NCBI GenBank assembly: GCA_963796155.1
Contig: CAWCKT010000001.1
Coordinates: 181,036-245,035, forward strand
DNA: 64,000 nt
Reading direction: 5' to 3'
Origin: AP-15 sp963796155
GTDB taxonomy: Bacteria > Pseudomonadota > Alphaproteobacteria > ATCC43930 > CGMCC-115725
The translations under genes and the position numbers were made by a program. The notes under the pieces are model-generated. The model made no database searches. It had not been told where the DNA came from and was given only the letters and a program-made list of their open reading frames with translations. This document shows positions 8,270 to 15,686 of this stretch, piece by piece. Numbering within the stretch: the first letter of the stretch is position 1; each line of letters begins with the position of its first letter.

Positions 8270-9218
8270 TCAGAATGGCGGCTCGCCCGCCCGGACGTTA
8301 CGAGTTGTTTCGTAGGTGAGGCGTTTGCCCTTTGCACCAACAAGCGCGGCATCGGCGCGGGCGAGATCGTCGAAGCCGAGTCGCTCCCGATGGTTGTGCA
8401 TGAAATCCCGCTCCGTAGCGTACCGATGCAGGTGCGCCTCGGAAACGTGGAAATAGCAGCCATACACGGCACGCTTGAAAATAGAAAAGTAGTTTTCAGC
8501 CGTGTTGGTATGCCAAAAGTACGCGCGGACGTATTCCTCCGCACTGTGGTTGACCGCGCCGTGCCCGGCGAACTCGACGGCCGATCGGCCAATAGACCGG
8601 GCTTTCGTCGGTCATCAGGTAACTGGCCTTGTTGACGTTCGCGGTGATGATCGGCTTCAGCGTTTGCAGCGGTCACATTCGGGACATGGAAGCTGCCAAC
8701 CCGCCCGTCGCGCTCGACCAGCGCCAGCACCGGCAGCCTTGGGCGGAATCTTGCCCTTGCGGTTTGCCGCCTTGCCACCAATGAAGGTCTCGTCGCTTTC
8801 GACAACCTGATTTGCGCCGCCGAGCGGATTGAGGAGGATCAATTCCGAGTTCTCGCATTGCCTCTCTGACGCGGTGTCCGAGGAACCACGCGGTTTTCAA
8901 ACTACCGCCGAAGGTTCGATGAAGCTGACGGGTGGCGATGCCCTTTTTCGACGAGCAAAACAGGTAGATCGTCTGAAGCCAGATATGCATCGGGATATGG
9001 CTGGACTCAAATACCGTCCGCATCCGCACCGTGAAAGGCTTGCGGCACGCGCGGCAGTTCCACAAGCCGGGCCGCGTGGTTTTGCCCTTCATGCGGGTTG
9101 CTTGACCGATGGTTCCGCAATGCGGGCAAACCGGACCATCGGGCCACAACCGCGCTTCGACGTACTCGATCGCAGCTTCTTCGTTAGCAAGGTGCGCAGG
9201 GTTCAGGAGAGATTTCAT
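8270..9218 (-). pseudogene. IS1595-family transposase, broken by several frameshifts
   Basis: The N-terminal 110 residues are intact: a zinc ribbon (CPHCGTIGQATRM, then CRACRKPF) and the HIPMHIWLQTIYLF/KGIATRQLHR region typical of IS1595 (DDE_Tnp_IS1595). After REAMRELG the frame slips near 8825, where NQVVESDETFIGGKA with the first catalytic Asp is found. It slips again near 8730 (LALVERDGRVGSFHVPNV), 8665 (ITANVNKASYLMTDESPVYW, second Asp) and 8578 (EEYVRAYFWHTNTAENYFSI, Glu region), then reads to the stop at 8270. No single polypeptide can carry the whole catalytic triad. At least one slip (an extra C near 8732) could be a sequence error. Confidence 0.85.
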
Positions 9219-9261
9219 GGCGGGTCTCTCGTTTCGATCGCCATACTACACCTAGCGCGTA

Positions 9262-9286
9262 CTATGTCAAGTGTAACATTGCCGCC
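9262..9286 (-). repeat. right terminal inverted repeat of the IS1595-type element
   Basis: Read on the minus strand it is GGCGGCA followed by ATGTTACACTTGACATAG, matching the left end over 18 bases exactly. The copied octamer GTCCCGGG follows at 9287-9294. Confidence 0.8.
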
Positions 9287-9294
9287 GTCCCGGG
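9287..9294. repeat. 8-bp target-site duplication, right copy
   Basis: GTCCCGGG, identical to 6369-6376. Joining the flanks across one copy gives the inferred empty site, ccttcg-GTCCCGGG-aaccag. Confidence 0.8.
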
Positions 9295-9537
9295 AACCAG
9301 TCCTTCGCCGTCCAATTAGTCGAGATCCTCCGGCTAATTCTGCGGGTGAAAGATCCGCCCTTTGACGTTCTTCATCGTGCTCCATTCGGGTATGTAGCCC
9401 TCGCAATGGCGGTAGTATCCCGGTGATGAGATGATAGGCACTGCCGACCCCGGAGATCGCGGCCACGACTATGCGATGCGGCTTCGGCGAGTATTGCCGT
9501 CTCGGTCATCGGGTGACGTCGCGATTTTTATCGATAT

Positions 9538-10257
9538 TTGGTGAGGATATTGGATCAAGCACCGAGGTCAATTGGGATTACACCGAGCATAGATCAATAC
9601 AATGCGCTCGTGGCGGCGCGAAAGGCCTGTCGGGTCTGCGTCGAGCGCAGTCCGGGGAAGATCCGGAGCTGCGCCGAATTCGACTTCGATCCCGATGTCG
9701 TCAGCCACTGGGAGCTGTGGCTCGGCCACAAGAGGCCCAAGCTGCTCGCCGTCGGTCAGGATTTCGGCAATATCGGTTATTTCGTCCGCAATCGCGGCCG
9801 CGACGACCCCAACAACAAGACCAACGACAATTTGCGAAAACTGCTTGCGGAGGCAGGTATCCGTGTGACCAACCCACCGGAACTTGACCGCAGCGCGCCG
9901 GTGTTTCTGACCAACTCCATTCTCTGCGTCAAAGAAGGCCGGATGGATGGGCCTGTTCGCTCGAGCTGGGTCGATGCTTGCGCCGACGAACATCTGCGTC
10001 CGCTGGTCCGTTACTTGAAACCACCGATCGTCGTCGGCATGGGCAGCTGCGGATGGCGGGCCGTGCGGCGTGTGTTTGCATTGGAGAAAGCGCCCGAGCG
10101 CGTTTCGCTTGCCGCCGGTTCGTCCTGGATCTCGGCGGACCGGACCCGCGTGTTCGCCGTCGGTCACCCCGGCCCGCAGGGGCTCACCAACCGCCCCTGG
10201 CCGCTGCAGGTCGCCGATTGGCGGCGGGTCGGAGAAGCCGTTTCCGCGGCTGGTTAG
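9538..10257 (+). CDS. uracil-DNA glycosylase superfamily protein
   Basis: About 239 residues with the plan of the family 4/5-like uracil-DNA glycosylase fold. A cysteine-bearing start (AARKACRVC) may contribute to an Fe-S site, LLAVGQDFGNIGYF is the water-activating motif region, FLTNSILCVKEG follows, then VVGMGSCGWRAVRRVF and VFAVGHPGPQGLTN, where the His corresponds to the C-terminal HPSP-type motif. Such enzymes remove damaged bases or are uncharacterised relatives. The start is uncertain: TTG 9538, GTG 9541 and TTG 9550 are all possible and none has a strong RBS. It sits 240 bases beyond the transposon. Confidence 0.65.
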   Translation: MVRILDQAPRSIGITPSIDQYNALVAARKACRVCVERSPGKIRSCAEFDFDPDVVSHWELWLGHKRPKLLAVGQDFGNIGYFVRNRGRDDPNNKTNDNLRKLLAEAGIRVTNPPELDRSAPVFLTNSILCVKEGRMDGPVRSSWVDACADEHLRPLVRYLKPPIVVGMGSCGWRAVRRVFALEKAPERVSLAAGSSWISADRTRVFAVGHPGPQGLTNRPWPLQVADWRRVGEAVSAAG

Positions 10258-10286
10258 CGGCGGTCACCCTCGGTAAACTGTCGAGT

Positions 10287-10760
10287 ATGGATTTCCGCCC
10301 TTCAATTCGACCGGCGCGCGTCGAAGAAGCACCGGCATTGTCGGAACTCTGCGTCCGCTCGAAGGCCTCCTGGGGCTATGACGAGGCGTTCATGGGGCTC
10401 GCGCGAATCACTCTCGAAGTGAGGACTGAGCAAATCGCGGCAGGCGATGTGTGGGTGGCGACGGCGGCGGACGGGAGCGTTGCCGGCATGGTGGCGCTCG
10501 GGCCGAGCGCAGAGCCCGACACGCTCGATCTGGACAAGCTGTTCGTCGAGCCGCTGCGAATTCGCACCGGCGTCGGTCGCGTGCTTCTCGCCCGAGCCAT
10601 GATCGAGGCGAGGCGTAGGGGTGCCAATCGGCTGACGATACTCGCCGATCCCAACGCCGCGGGTTTCTACGAACGCAATGGCGCGCGCTGGATCGGCGAG
10701 GCGCCATCCGACGCGATCCCCGGCCGGTCGGTGCCGCTCTTTGAAATGACCCTCGATTAA
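10287..10760 (+). CDS. GNAT family N-acetyltransferase
   Basis: A 157-residue GNAT protein. It opens with FRPSIRPARVEEAPAL, has VWVATAADGSVAGMVALG as the central strands, LDKLFVEPLRIRTGVGRVLL as the acetyl-CoA pyrophosphate-binding motif A (R-x-x-G-x-G/A type), and PNAAGFYERNGARW as motif B. Substrate cannot be predicted. The start at ATG 10287 aligns with the first family strand; upstream codons in this frame overlap the glycosylase gene and look non-coding. It follows that gene by 29 bases and could be co-transcribed. Confidence 0.85.
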   Translation: MDFRPSIRPARVEEAPALSELCVRSKASWGYDEAFMGLARITLEVRTEQIAAGDVWVATAADGSVAGMVALGPSAEPDTLDLDKLFVEPLRIRTGVGRVLLARAMIEARRRGANRLTILADPNAAGFYERNGARWIGEAPSDAIPGRSVPLFEMTLD

Positions 10761-11152
10761 GCTCCCGCCATCCTTTGCACCTGGCGCGGCGCGGCGGCAC
10801 CAGCCGTCCGCTTGTCACAGCGAAATTCCGCACCATATCGAGGCTATGCGAAAAAGTCAATTTATTAATTATCATGGCATCAATGATCGACCGATGCCGA
10901 ACCGCGATCGGAGGGTTTTCGGATTTCCCTGCCGCTTCCCTGCCGCGCCCTCGGAGCGACCGGAGAGTTGCATGCAAGACTTTGATCAGAAACGATTTTT
11001 TTGTACGGGGGCGAGCCCCGAAAAATTTTTACCCTGAATTTCCCTGAGCGGCAGGGAATGGGAGGGGGCGGCAGAAGGGAGGCGGAAATGGACACGCCTT
11101 GGGGCCGGGAGTAGCCTCTCGGCCGAAGATGCATTCGATGGGAGGGACGACG
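10761..11152. other. gene-free stretch with a TTCCCTG repeat element
   Basis: No convincing gene lies between the acetyltransferase and the SMP-30 gene. Short frames here lack RBS and family features. Much of the stretch is a repeat element at 10925-11058, and an A/T-rich patch near 10851-10880 could hold a promoter for the downstream gene. Confidence 0.6.
10925..11058 (+). repeat. interspersed TTCCCTG repeat, copy A
   Basis: Two perfect tandem 11-mers (TTCCCTGCCGC, 10925-10946), a middle block containing AAGACTTTGATCAG, and an inverted pair TTCCCTG-CAGGGAA (11040-11058). A second element with the same order of parts lies inverted at 34752-34907. Similar TTCCCTG-rich repeats are common in rhizobial genomes. 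Function unknown. Confidence 0.55.
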
Positions 11153-12022
11153 ATGGCGGCACTCGATGACATCCTGGAGCCGGGTCCGGCGGAACGCTTG
11201 GCAACGGGTTTTGTATTCACCGAAGGCCCGTCGTGGCACCCCGACGGCTTCTACTATTTCGTCGATATCCGGCGGAGCCTGCTGTTCCGCCTGCAGCCGG
11301 GTCAGACGCCGGAAATCGTGCGCCGCGAGACCGGCGAGGGCAACGGCACGACCTTTGATCTCCAGGGTCGATTAGTCATCTGCGAAGGCGGCAACCGGCG
11401 GGTCTCCCGCATCGCGGCCGACGGCAGTGTGGCGGTGCTGATGGACCGCTACCAGGGCAAGCGGATCAATCGCCCGAACGATGTCGTCTGCCGGTCGGAC
11501 GGCAGCATCTGGTTCACCGACCCCGGTCTCAGGATCCCGCTCGCCGAGAAAGAACTCGTCCATTCCGGGGTCTACCGCATCATGCCCGACGGGACGAAAC
11601 GCCTGGTCGCCGAGTTCGAATACCCGAACGGCCTCGCCTTTTCGCCGGACGAGCGCACCCTCTACGTCGCCAACACGCGCCAGGCGCAGTACATCCACGC
11701 GATCGAGCTCGACGCCGAGGGCGACATGGTGCGGCGGCGCATCTTTGCCGACATGTCGTCGGAGGAGACCGACGGTGTGCCCGACGGCATGAAGGTCGAC
11801 GTCGAGGGCCGGGTATTCTGCACCGGCCCGGGCGGGACCTGGGTGTTCGCGCGCGACGGTGCCAGGATCGGCATCATCCGCACGCCGGAGATCCCGGCCA
11901 ACCTCTGCTTTGGCGGTGCCGATCTCAAGACGATCTTCTTCACCGCCCGCACCTCGGTCTACACCATGCGCAGCAAGGTGCCGGGGCAGCCGCATCCGTG
12001 GTACCGCGTCAGGGCGAAATGA
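11153..12022 (+). CDS. SMP-30/gluconolactonase/LRE family protein
   Basis: A 289-residue six-bladed beta-propeller lactonase-like protein. FTEGPSWHPDGFYYFVDI is the first blade with the metal-ligand Glu, RPNDVVCRSDGSIWFTDP the second signature, YPNGLAFSPDERTLYVANT the third, and DGVPDGMKVDVEGRVF the fourth, with the Asp that binds the metal in this family. Such enzymes hydrolyse sugar or aromatic lactones. The start at ATG 11153 is set by GGAGGG 6 bases upstream; an ATG at 11129 has no RBS. The luciferase-like monooxygenase gene follows after 16 bases, so the two probably act together. Confidence 0.9.
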   Translation: MAALDDILEPGPAERLATGFVFTEGPSWHPDGFYYFVDIRRSLLFRLQPGQTPEIVRRETGEGNGTTFDLQGRLVICEGGNRRVSRIAADGSVAVLMDRYQGKRINRPNDVVCRSDGSIWFTDPGLRIPLAEKELVHSGVYRIMPDGTKRLVAEFEYPNGLAFSPDERTLYVANTRQAQYIHAIELDAEGDMVRRRIFADMSSEETDGVPDGMKVDVEGRVFCTGPGGTWVFARDGARIGIIRTPEIPANLCFGGADLKTIFFTARTSVYTMRSKVPGQPHPWYRVRAK

Positions 12023-12038
12023 GCCGGGGAGAGCCACC

Positions 12039-13184
12039 ATGAAAGTCGGAATTGCGCTCAACATGCTGTCCGAGCCGCCGCGTCCGGACGTGGCGGTCGT
12101 CTCCGACCATCTGGCGATGGGCGATCTCGCCGAGCCGCTCGGCTTCAACTCGCTGTTCGCGCTCGAGCACCACTTCACCGGCTATGCGATGTCGCCCGCA
12201 CCGCTCCAGCTCTTGGCTTACTACGCCGGCCGGACCAAGCGCATCATATTCGGGACCGCGGTCATCGTGCTGCCGTGGCAGGACCCGATCCGCGTCGCCG
12301 AGGGGATAGCACTCTTAGACATCCTCAGCGGCGGGCGCTGCCTGTTCGGCTTTGGCCGCGGGGCGGCGAGCGTCGAATACGCGGGCTTCCGCATCCCGAT
12401 GGAAGAGGCGCGGCCGCGCTTTGCCGAGGCCGCACAGCTGATCAGGAAGGCGCTGCGCGAGCCCGAATTCGAGTGGCAGGGCGAGTTCTACCAGATCCCG
12501 CGCACCTCGATCCGGCCGCGCCCGATCTCGCATCCCGAGGATCGCTTCTTCGCCTCCTCGGTCAGCCCGGAATCGGCCGAGATCATGGCCAAGCTCGGCT
12601 TCGGCATTCTGGTCGTCATGCAGAACGAATGGCCGAAGGCCGCCGAGAGCATCGTCAATTATCGCGAGATCGCGCTCTCGGTCGGCCACAACCCGCCGCC
12701 GCCGATCATCCTGACCAACGTCTCCTGCGCCGAGAGCCGCGACGAGGCGCAGGACCGGGCAATGAATTGGCTCGGCAAGAAATGGCAGTCGATCGACAAC
12801 CACTACCATTTCTCCGACGGGCATCTCGCCACGGTCAAAGGCTACGAGACCTACGGCAAGATGGCCAAGACCTATGCCCGGCTGCAGGACGAGGAGGAAC
12901 GGGTCAGAGCGACCGAGTTCTATGTCAAGATCCAGATCGTCGGCACGCCCGAGGACTGCATCCAGCAGATCGCCGAGTTGCAGCGAGTGACCGGTACCGA
13001 CCATGTCGTGACCGAGTTCTCGTTCGGCGGCATCCCGCACGCCGACGCGGAAAAGAACATGCGGCTATTCGCGAGCCGAGTGTTGCCGGTACTGCAGCAC
13101 GACAGCCGCCTTCGCCAGCGCCGCCCACCCCGGCCATCGCTGCCGCAGGGCGCGCCAAAGACCGACCTGTTCGCCCCGGCTTAG
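12039..13184 (+). CDS. LLM-class flavin-dependent oxidoreductase
   Basis: A 381-residue bacterial-luciferase-like monooxygenase. MKVGIALNMLSEPPRPD starts the TIM barrel, GFNSLFALEHHFTGYAMSP is the N-terminal signature, GTAVIVLPWQDPIRVAEGIA and SGGRCLFGFGRGAASVEY are strands of the flavin site, and VGTPEDCIQQIAELQ is the common C-terminal segment. It uses FMNH2 or F420H2 to oxidise small organics. An RBS (GGGGAGA) precedes the ATG by 7 bases. It is probably co-transcribed with the SMP-30 gene: oxidation to a lactone followed by lactone hydrolysis would make a sensible pair, but that is inference. Confidence 0.88.
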   Translation: MKVGIALNMLSEPPRPDVAVVSDHLAMGDLAEPLGFNSLFALEHHFTGYAMSPAPLQLLAYYAGRTKRIIFGTAVIVLPWQDPIRVAEGIALLDILSGGRCLFGFGRGAASVEYAGFRIPMEEARPRFAEAAQLIRKALREPEFEWQGEFYQIPRTSIRPRPISHPEDRFFASSVSPESAEIMAKLGFGILVVMQNEWPKAAESIVNYREIALSVGHNPPPPIILTNVSCAESRDEAQDRAMNWLGKKWQSIDNHYHFSDGHLATVKGYETYGKMAKTYARLQDEEERVRATEFYVKIQIVGTPEDCIQQIAELQRVTGTDHVVTEFSFGGIPHADAEKNMRLFASRVLPVLQHDSRLRQRRPPRPSLPQGAPKTDLFAPA

Positions 13185-13297
13185 CCCCTCACCCCGACCC
13201 TCTCCCCGCAAGCGGGGCGAGGGAGAAGACGGGGGTAACCCCCTCGCCCCGCTTCGGCGGGGAGAGGGAGGGGCCCGCGCAGCGGGAGGGTGAGGGG
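13185..13297. terminator. compound CCCTC/GAGGG hairpin between convergent genes
   Basis: Outer arms CCCCTCACCC and GGGTGAGGGG enclose further pairs such as CTCTCCCCGC-aa-GCGGGG and CCCCGC-ttc-GGCGGGG. It fills the gap between the plus-strand monooxygenase and the minus-strand enoyl-CoA hydratase and may end both transcripts. It belongs to an interspersed family with copies at 18063, 32457, 40096, 40255 and 51483. Confidence 0.6.
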
Positions 13298-13300
13298 CGG

Positions 13301-14119
13301 CTAATCCCGGAACTGCGCTGCTCGCCACCTGACGGCGGCGGGGACGCCCTCGCGCGCGACGATGTCGCGAAAACGCTGGCCGAGCTCGGTCTTGGTCGCG
13401 TAGAGCGGACCGACGACATCGAGGCCCGCATAGAGTGCGGTGCGGAAGCCAGCCGCATCGGCGCCGCGATTGACCGCGCGCTTGGTCGCGTAGAGCGCTT
13501 CCGGCGAAATCAGCGAGAGGCGCTTCGCCCAGGCGAGGCTCGCCCCTCGCAACCCGGCGAGCGGCACGACGCGGTTCACCATGCCGAGCTCGAGCGCGGT
13601 CCGGGCATCGATCGTGTCGCCGAAATAGAGGAGCTCGCGGGCCTTCTTGTAGCCGATGATCATCGGCATCACGATCGCCGGGCCGACGCTCGAAAACCGG
13701 ACCTCCGGCTCACCGAAGCTCGCGTTGTCGGCGGCGATCGTCAGATCGCACAGCATGACGAGCTCGCAGCCGCCGCCCAGCACATGACCTTGAACCGAGG
13801 CGATGACCGGCTTTTTCATCGTCCATGGCGTCATCTCGAACTCGAGCTGCGGGCGCAGATGGTCGTGCGCCTTGGTCGGATCGCTGCGCCAGTCGTCCGT
13901 CCCCGGCTCCCTCGCCGAGATGTCGTAGCCGGCGCAAAAGCTGCGGCCTTCGGCGCGCAGCAGGACGACGCTCGTCGCCGCGTCCGCATCGGCTCGCGAA
14001 AAGGCGCCCTGGAGCTGGTGCTGCAGTTCCGCGCTGATCGCGTTGAGCTTTTCCGGACGGTTCAGGGTGACGACGCTGACCTTGTCGTCCACCTCGTACA
14101 GGATCACGGGATCGGGCAA
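13301..14119 (-). CDS. enoyl-CoA hydratase/isomerase family protein
   Basis: A 272-residue crotonase-fold protein. SVVTLNRPEKLNAIS is the opening strand, GRSFCAGYDIS the first oxyanion-hole segment, and SVQGHVLGGGCELVMLCDLTIAADNASFGEPE the second, with Glu at both positions where hydratases carry catalytic acids. This supports a true hydratase or a close relative acting on 2-enoyl-CoA. The start is a TTG at 14119, with AGGAGG about 8 bases upstream. Only three bases separate it from the stop of the CoA-binding acyl-CoA synthetase gene, so the two form an operon. Confidence 0.88.
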   Translation of the reverse strand: MPDPVILYEVDDKVSVVTLNRPEKLNAISAELQHQLQGAFSRADADAATSVVLLRAEGRSFCAGYDISAREPGTDDWRSDPTKAHDHLRPQLEFEMTPWTMKKPVIASVQGHVLGGGCELVMLCDLTIAADNASFGEPEVRFSSVGPAIVMPMIIGYKKARELLYFGDTIDARTALELGMVNRVVPLAGLRGASLAWAKRLSLISPEALYATKRAVNRGADAAGFRTALYAGLDVVGPLYATKTELGQRFRDIVAREGVPAAVRWRAAQFRD

Positions 14120-14122
14120 AGC

Positions 14123-15511
14123 CTACCCTCCTTTCGCAGTTGCGTAGCGCGCCAGCAAGTCGATCGCCCCCAGCCCCTCGCGAATGCCGACGACGACGGG
14201 GATACCCGTCGCGCGAAGCTGTGCCGCCTGTGCGCGGTTCATCGCGCCGGGCCGCGTATGGAGCAGGTAATGCGGCTTGCGGCTCCCCGCCGCGGCGCGG
14301 GCAAAGAGTTCGAGGTAGGTCCGCCCGACTTCGGGCATCTCGAACGGCTGATCGTCACAATTGTCGCGGCAGAAGACGACGATGTCGTGATCGGGGCTCA
14401 TAGCGAAGAGGCTGAGGGCTTGCGGCAAGTTGGCGGCAAAGGTGCCGTTGCCCCAGGCGTCGAGCGGGTTGCCGTCACCGGTAACAAAGCCGATCTGCCG
14501 CTCGATCTCGGCCTTGGCCGCGGCCGATAATGGCGGCAGCTGCAGATCCGCCGATGCGGCAATGTCGAGGATCAGCTCGGCCAGACCGCCGGACGAGGTA
14601 ACGATCCCGATCCGCGGCCCCGCCGGGCGTTTGGCACCCTGGGCAGCCGCAACCACCTCGGTGAATTCGACGAGGTCCGACACCTCGAGCGCGCGATGGG
14701 CGCGTAACAGCTCGGAGACCGCGCGCGGCTCCCCGGCAGGGCCACCCGTGTGAGTTGCCACAGCGTGGCGCGTGCGCGCAGTGCGCCCGACCTGCAGCAC
14801 GACCACCGGCTTGCCCTCTGCCGCAGCATGATCGAGCGCTGCAACAAATCGTTCCGGGTGTCTGATGGTCTCGATGAAGGCGCCGATCACTGCGGTGTTC
14901 GGATCGTCGACCAGGTATTCGAGATAATCCGCCGCGGCCAGCACGGCTTCGTTGCCGGAAGAAACCACATGGCTGAAGCCGAACCGCCTGACATCGGTCA
15001 ACAGGCTGACGCAGACCGCACCGCTCTGCGAGACGATCCCGACATTGCCGGCGAGACCCTCGGGGTCGCGCAGCTCCTGCAAATAGGTCGTGCTGCGATG
15101 ATGCGGGTTGAGCACCCCCATGCAGTTCGGCCCGCAGAGAGCGATATCGGCTTCGCGGCAGATCCCCTCGATCTGCGACTGCAGCCGGCGCCCGTCCTCG
15201 CCGCGCTCGGCAAAGCCGCCATCGTAGATGACCGCACCCTTCACTCCACGCTCGGCCGCCGCCAGGAATGGATCGAGTAGGCGCGCATGGCCGATGCAGA
15301 ACGCGACCACATCCGGCGCTTCGGGCAACTCGGCGACGCTCGCGTAGCAGCTGCGGCCCGCCACGGTCGAATAGCCGGGGTTGACCGGAAAGATCCCGCC
15401 GGTGAAGCCGATCCGGTCGAGCGAGGCAATCAGCCTGCGCCCAATCGTCGGCTTCTCTGATGCGCCGATAACGGCGATCGATCTTGGTTTGAAGAGTGCT
15501 TCGAGCGGCAT
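14123..15511 (-). CDS. CoA-binding (alpha-type) subunit of an NDP-forming acyl-CoA synthetase
   Basis: A 462-residue protein with the CoA-binding Rossmann domain (IAVIGASEKPTIGRRL, residues 12-27), a succinyl-CoA-ligase-like domain (LCGPNCMGVLNP; GIVSQSGAVCVSLL; VSSGNEAV) and a second such domain (GIVTSSGGLAELILD). The His of THTGGPAGE aligns with the phosphorylated His of ADP-forming acetyl-CoA synthetases. The ATP-grasp beta half is absent from the protein and from the neighbouring genes. The protein either has a partner elsewhere or works differently. With the enoyl-CoA hydratase downstream it probably activates an organic acid to its CoA thioester. Confidence 0.83.
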   Translation of the reverse strand: MPLEALFKPRSIAVIGASEKPTIGRRLIASLDRIGFTGGIFPVNPGYSTVAGRSCYASVAELPEAPDVVAFCIGHARLLDPFLAAAERGVKGAVIYDGGFAERGEDGRRLQSQIEGICREADIALCGPNCMGVLNPHHRSTTYLQELRDPEGLAGNVGIVSQSGAVCVSLLTDVRRFGFSHVVSSGNEAVLAAADYLEYLVDDPNTAVIGAFIETIRHPERFVAALDHAAAEGKPVVVLQVGRTARTRHAVATHTGGPAGEPRAVSELLRAHRALEVSDLVEFTEVVAAAQGAKRPAGPRIGIVTSSGGLAELILDIAASADLQLPPLSAAAKAEIERQIGFVTGDGNPLDAWGNGTFAANLPQALSLFAMSPDHDIVVFCRDNCDDQPFEMPEVGRTYLELFARAAAGSRKPHYLLHTRPGAMNRAQAAQLRATGIPVVVGIREGLGAIDLLARYATAKGG

Positions 15512-15686
15512 CGGCTCCTCTCGATGACCGCGACAACGATCTTAGCTTCAGCGCGGGGATGTCGATCACGGCCCCCGAGCTTCGGCAACCGGTCCGCCGC
15601 CGCGTAACGTCGCCGCGTGTTGTCGGGTCTGGTATCGAGATGTTACAACTCAATCGTCCGTGTGTCTTGCCCGGGTGTAAAGGCGG

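Larger units (their letters stand above)
6377..9286. mobile_element. IS1595-family transposon with passenger genes, 2910 bp
   Basis: The element is bounded by inverted ends that share ATGTTACACTTGACATAG (left 6381-6398, right complement 9262-9279). The outer tip is GGCG on the left and GGCGGCA on the right; the left end seems to have lost three bases. Both ends abut an 8-bp duplication, GTCCCGGG. Inside, left to right, are a broken DUF3800 gene, a 57-residue basic protein, a secreted triple-repeat protein, a 93-residue protein and a frameshifted IS1595-family transposase (minus strand). IS1595 elements are known to carry passenger genes. With its transposase broken in four places this copy could move only if a related transposase acted in trans. 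Confidence 0.85.

Noticed and set aside
6373..9287. Longer 26-base inverted repeat (24 of 26 matches) with a 5-base duplication GTCCC as transposon boundary
   Set aside because: An alternative reading with a 3-base gap gives an exact 8-base duplication, which matches the known IS1595 habit, so that boundary was preferred.
12275..14530. 751-codon open frame on the plus strand across the LLM gene, a repeat and the enoyl-CoA hydratase
   Set aside because: It runs in a wrong frame through two well-supported genes and a hairpin repeat, with arginine- and proline-rich composition typical of shadow frames.
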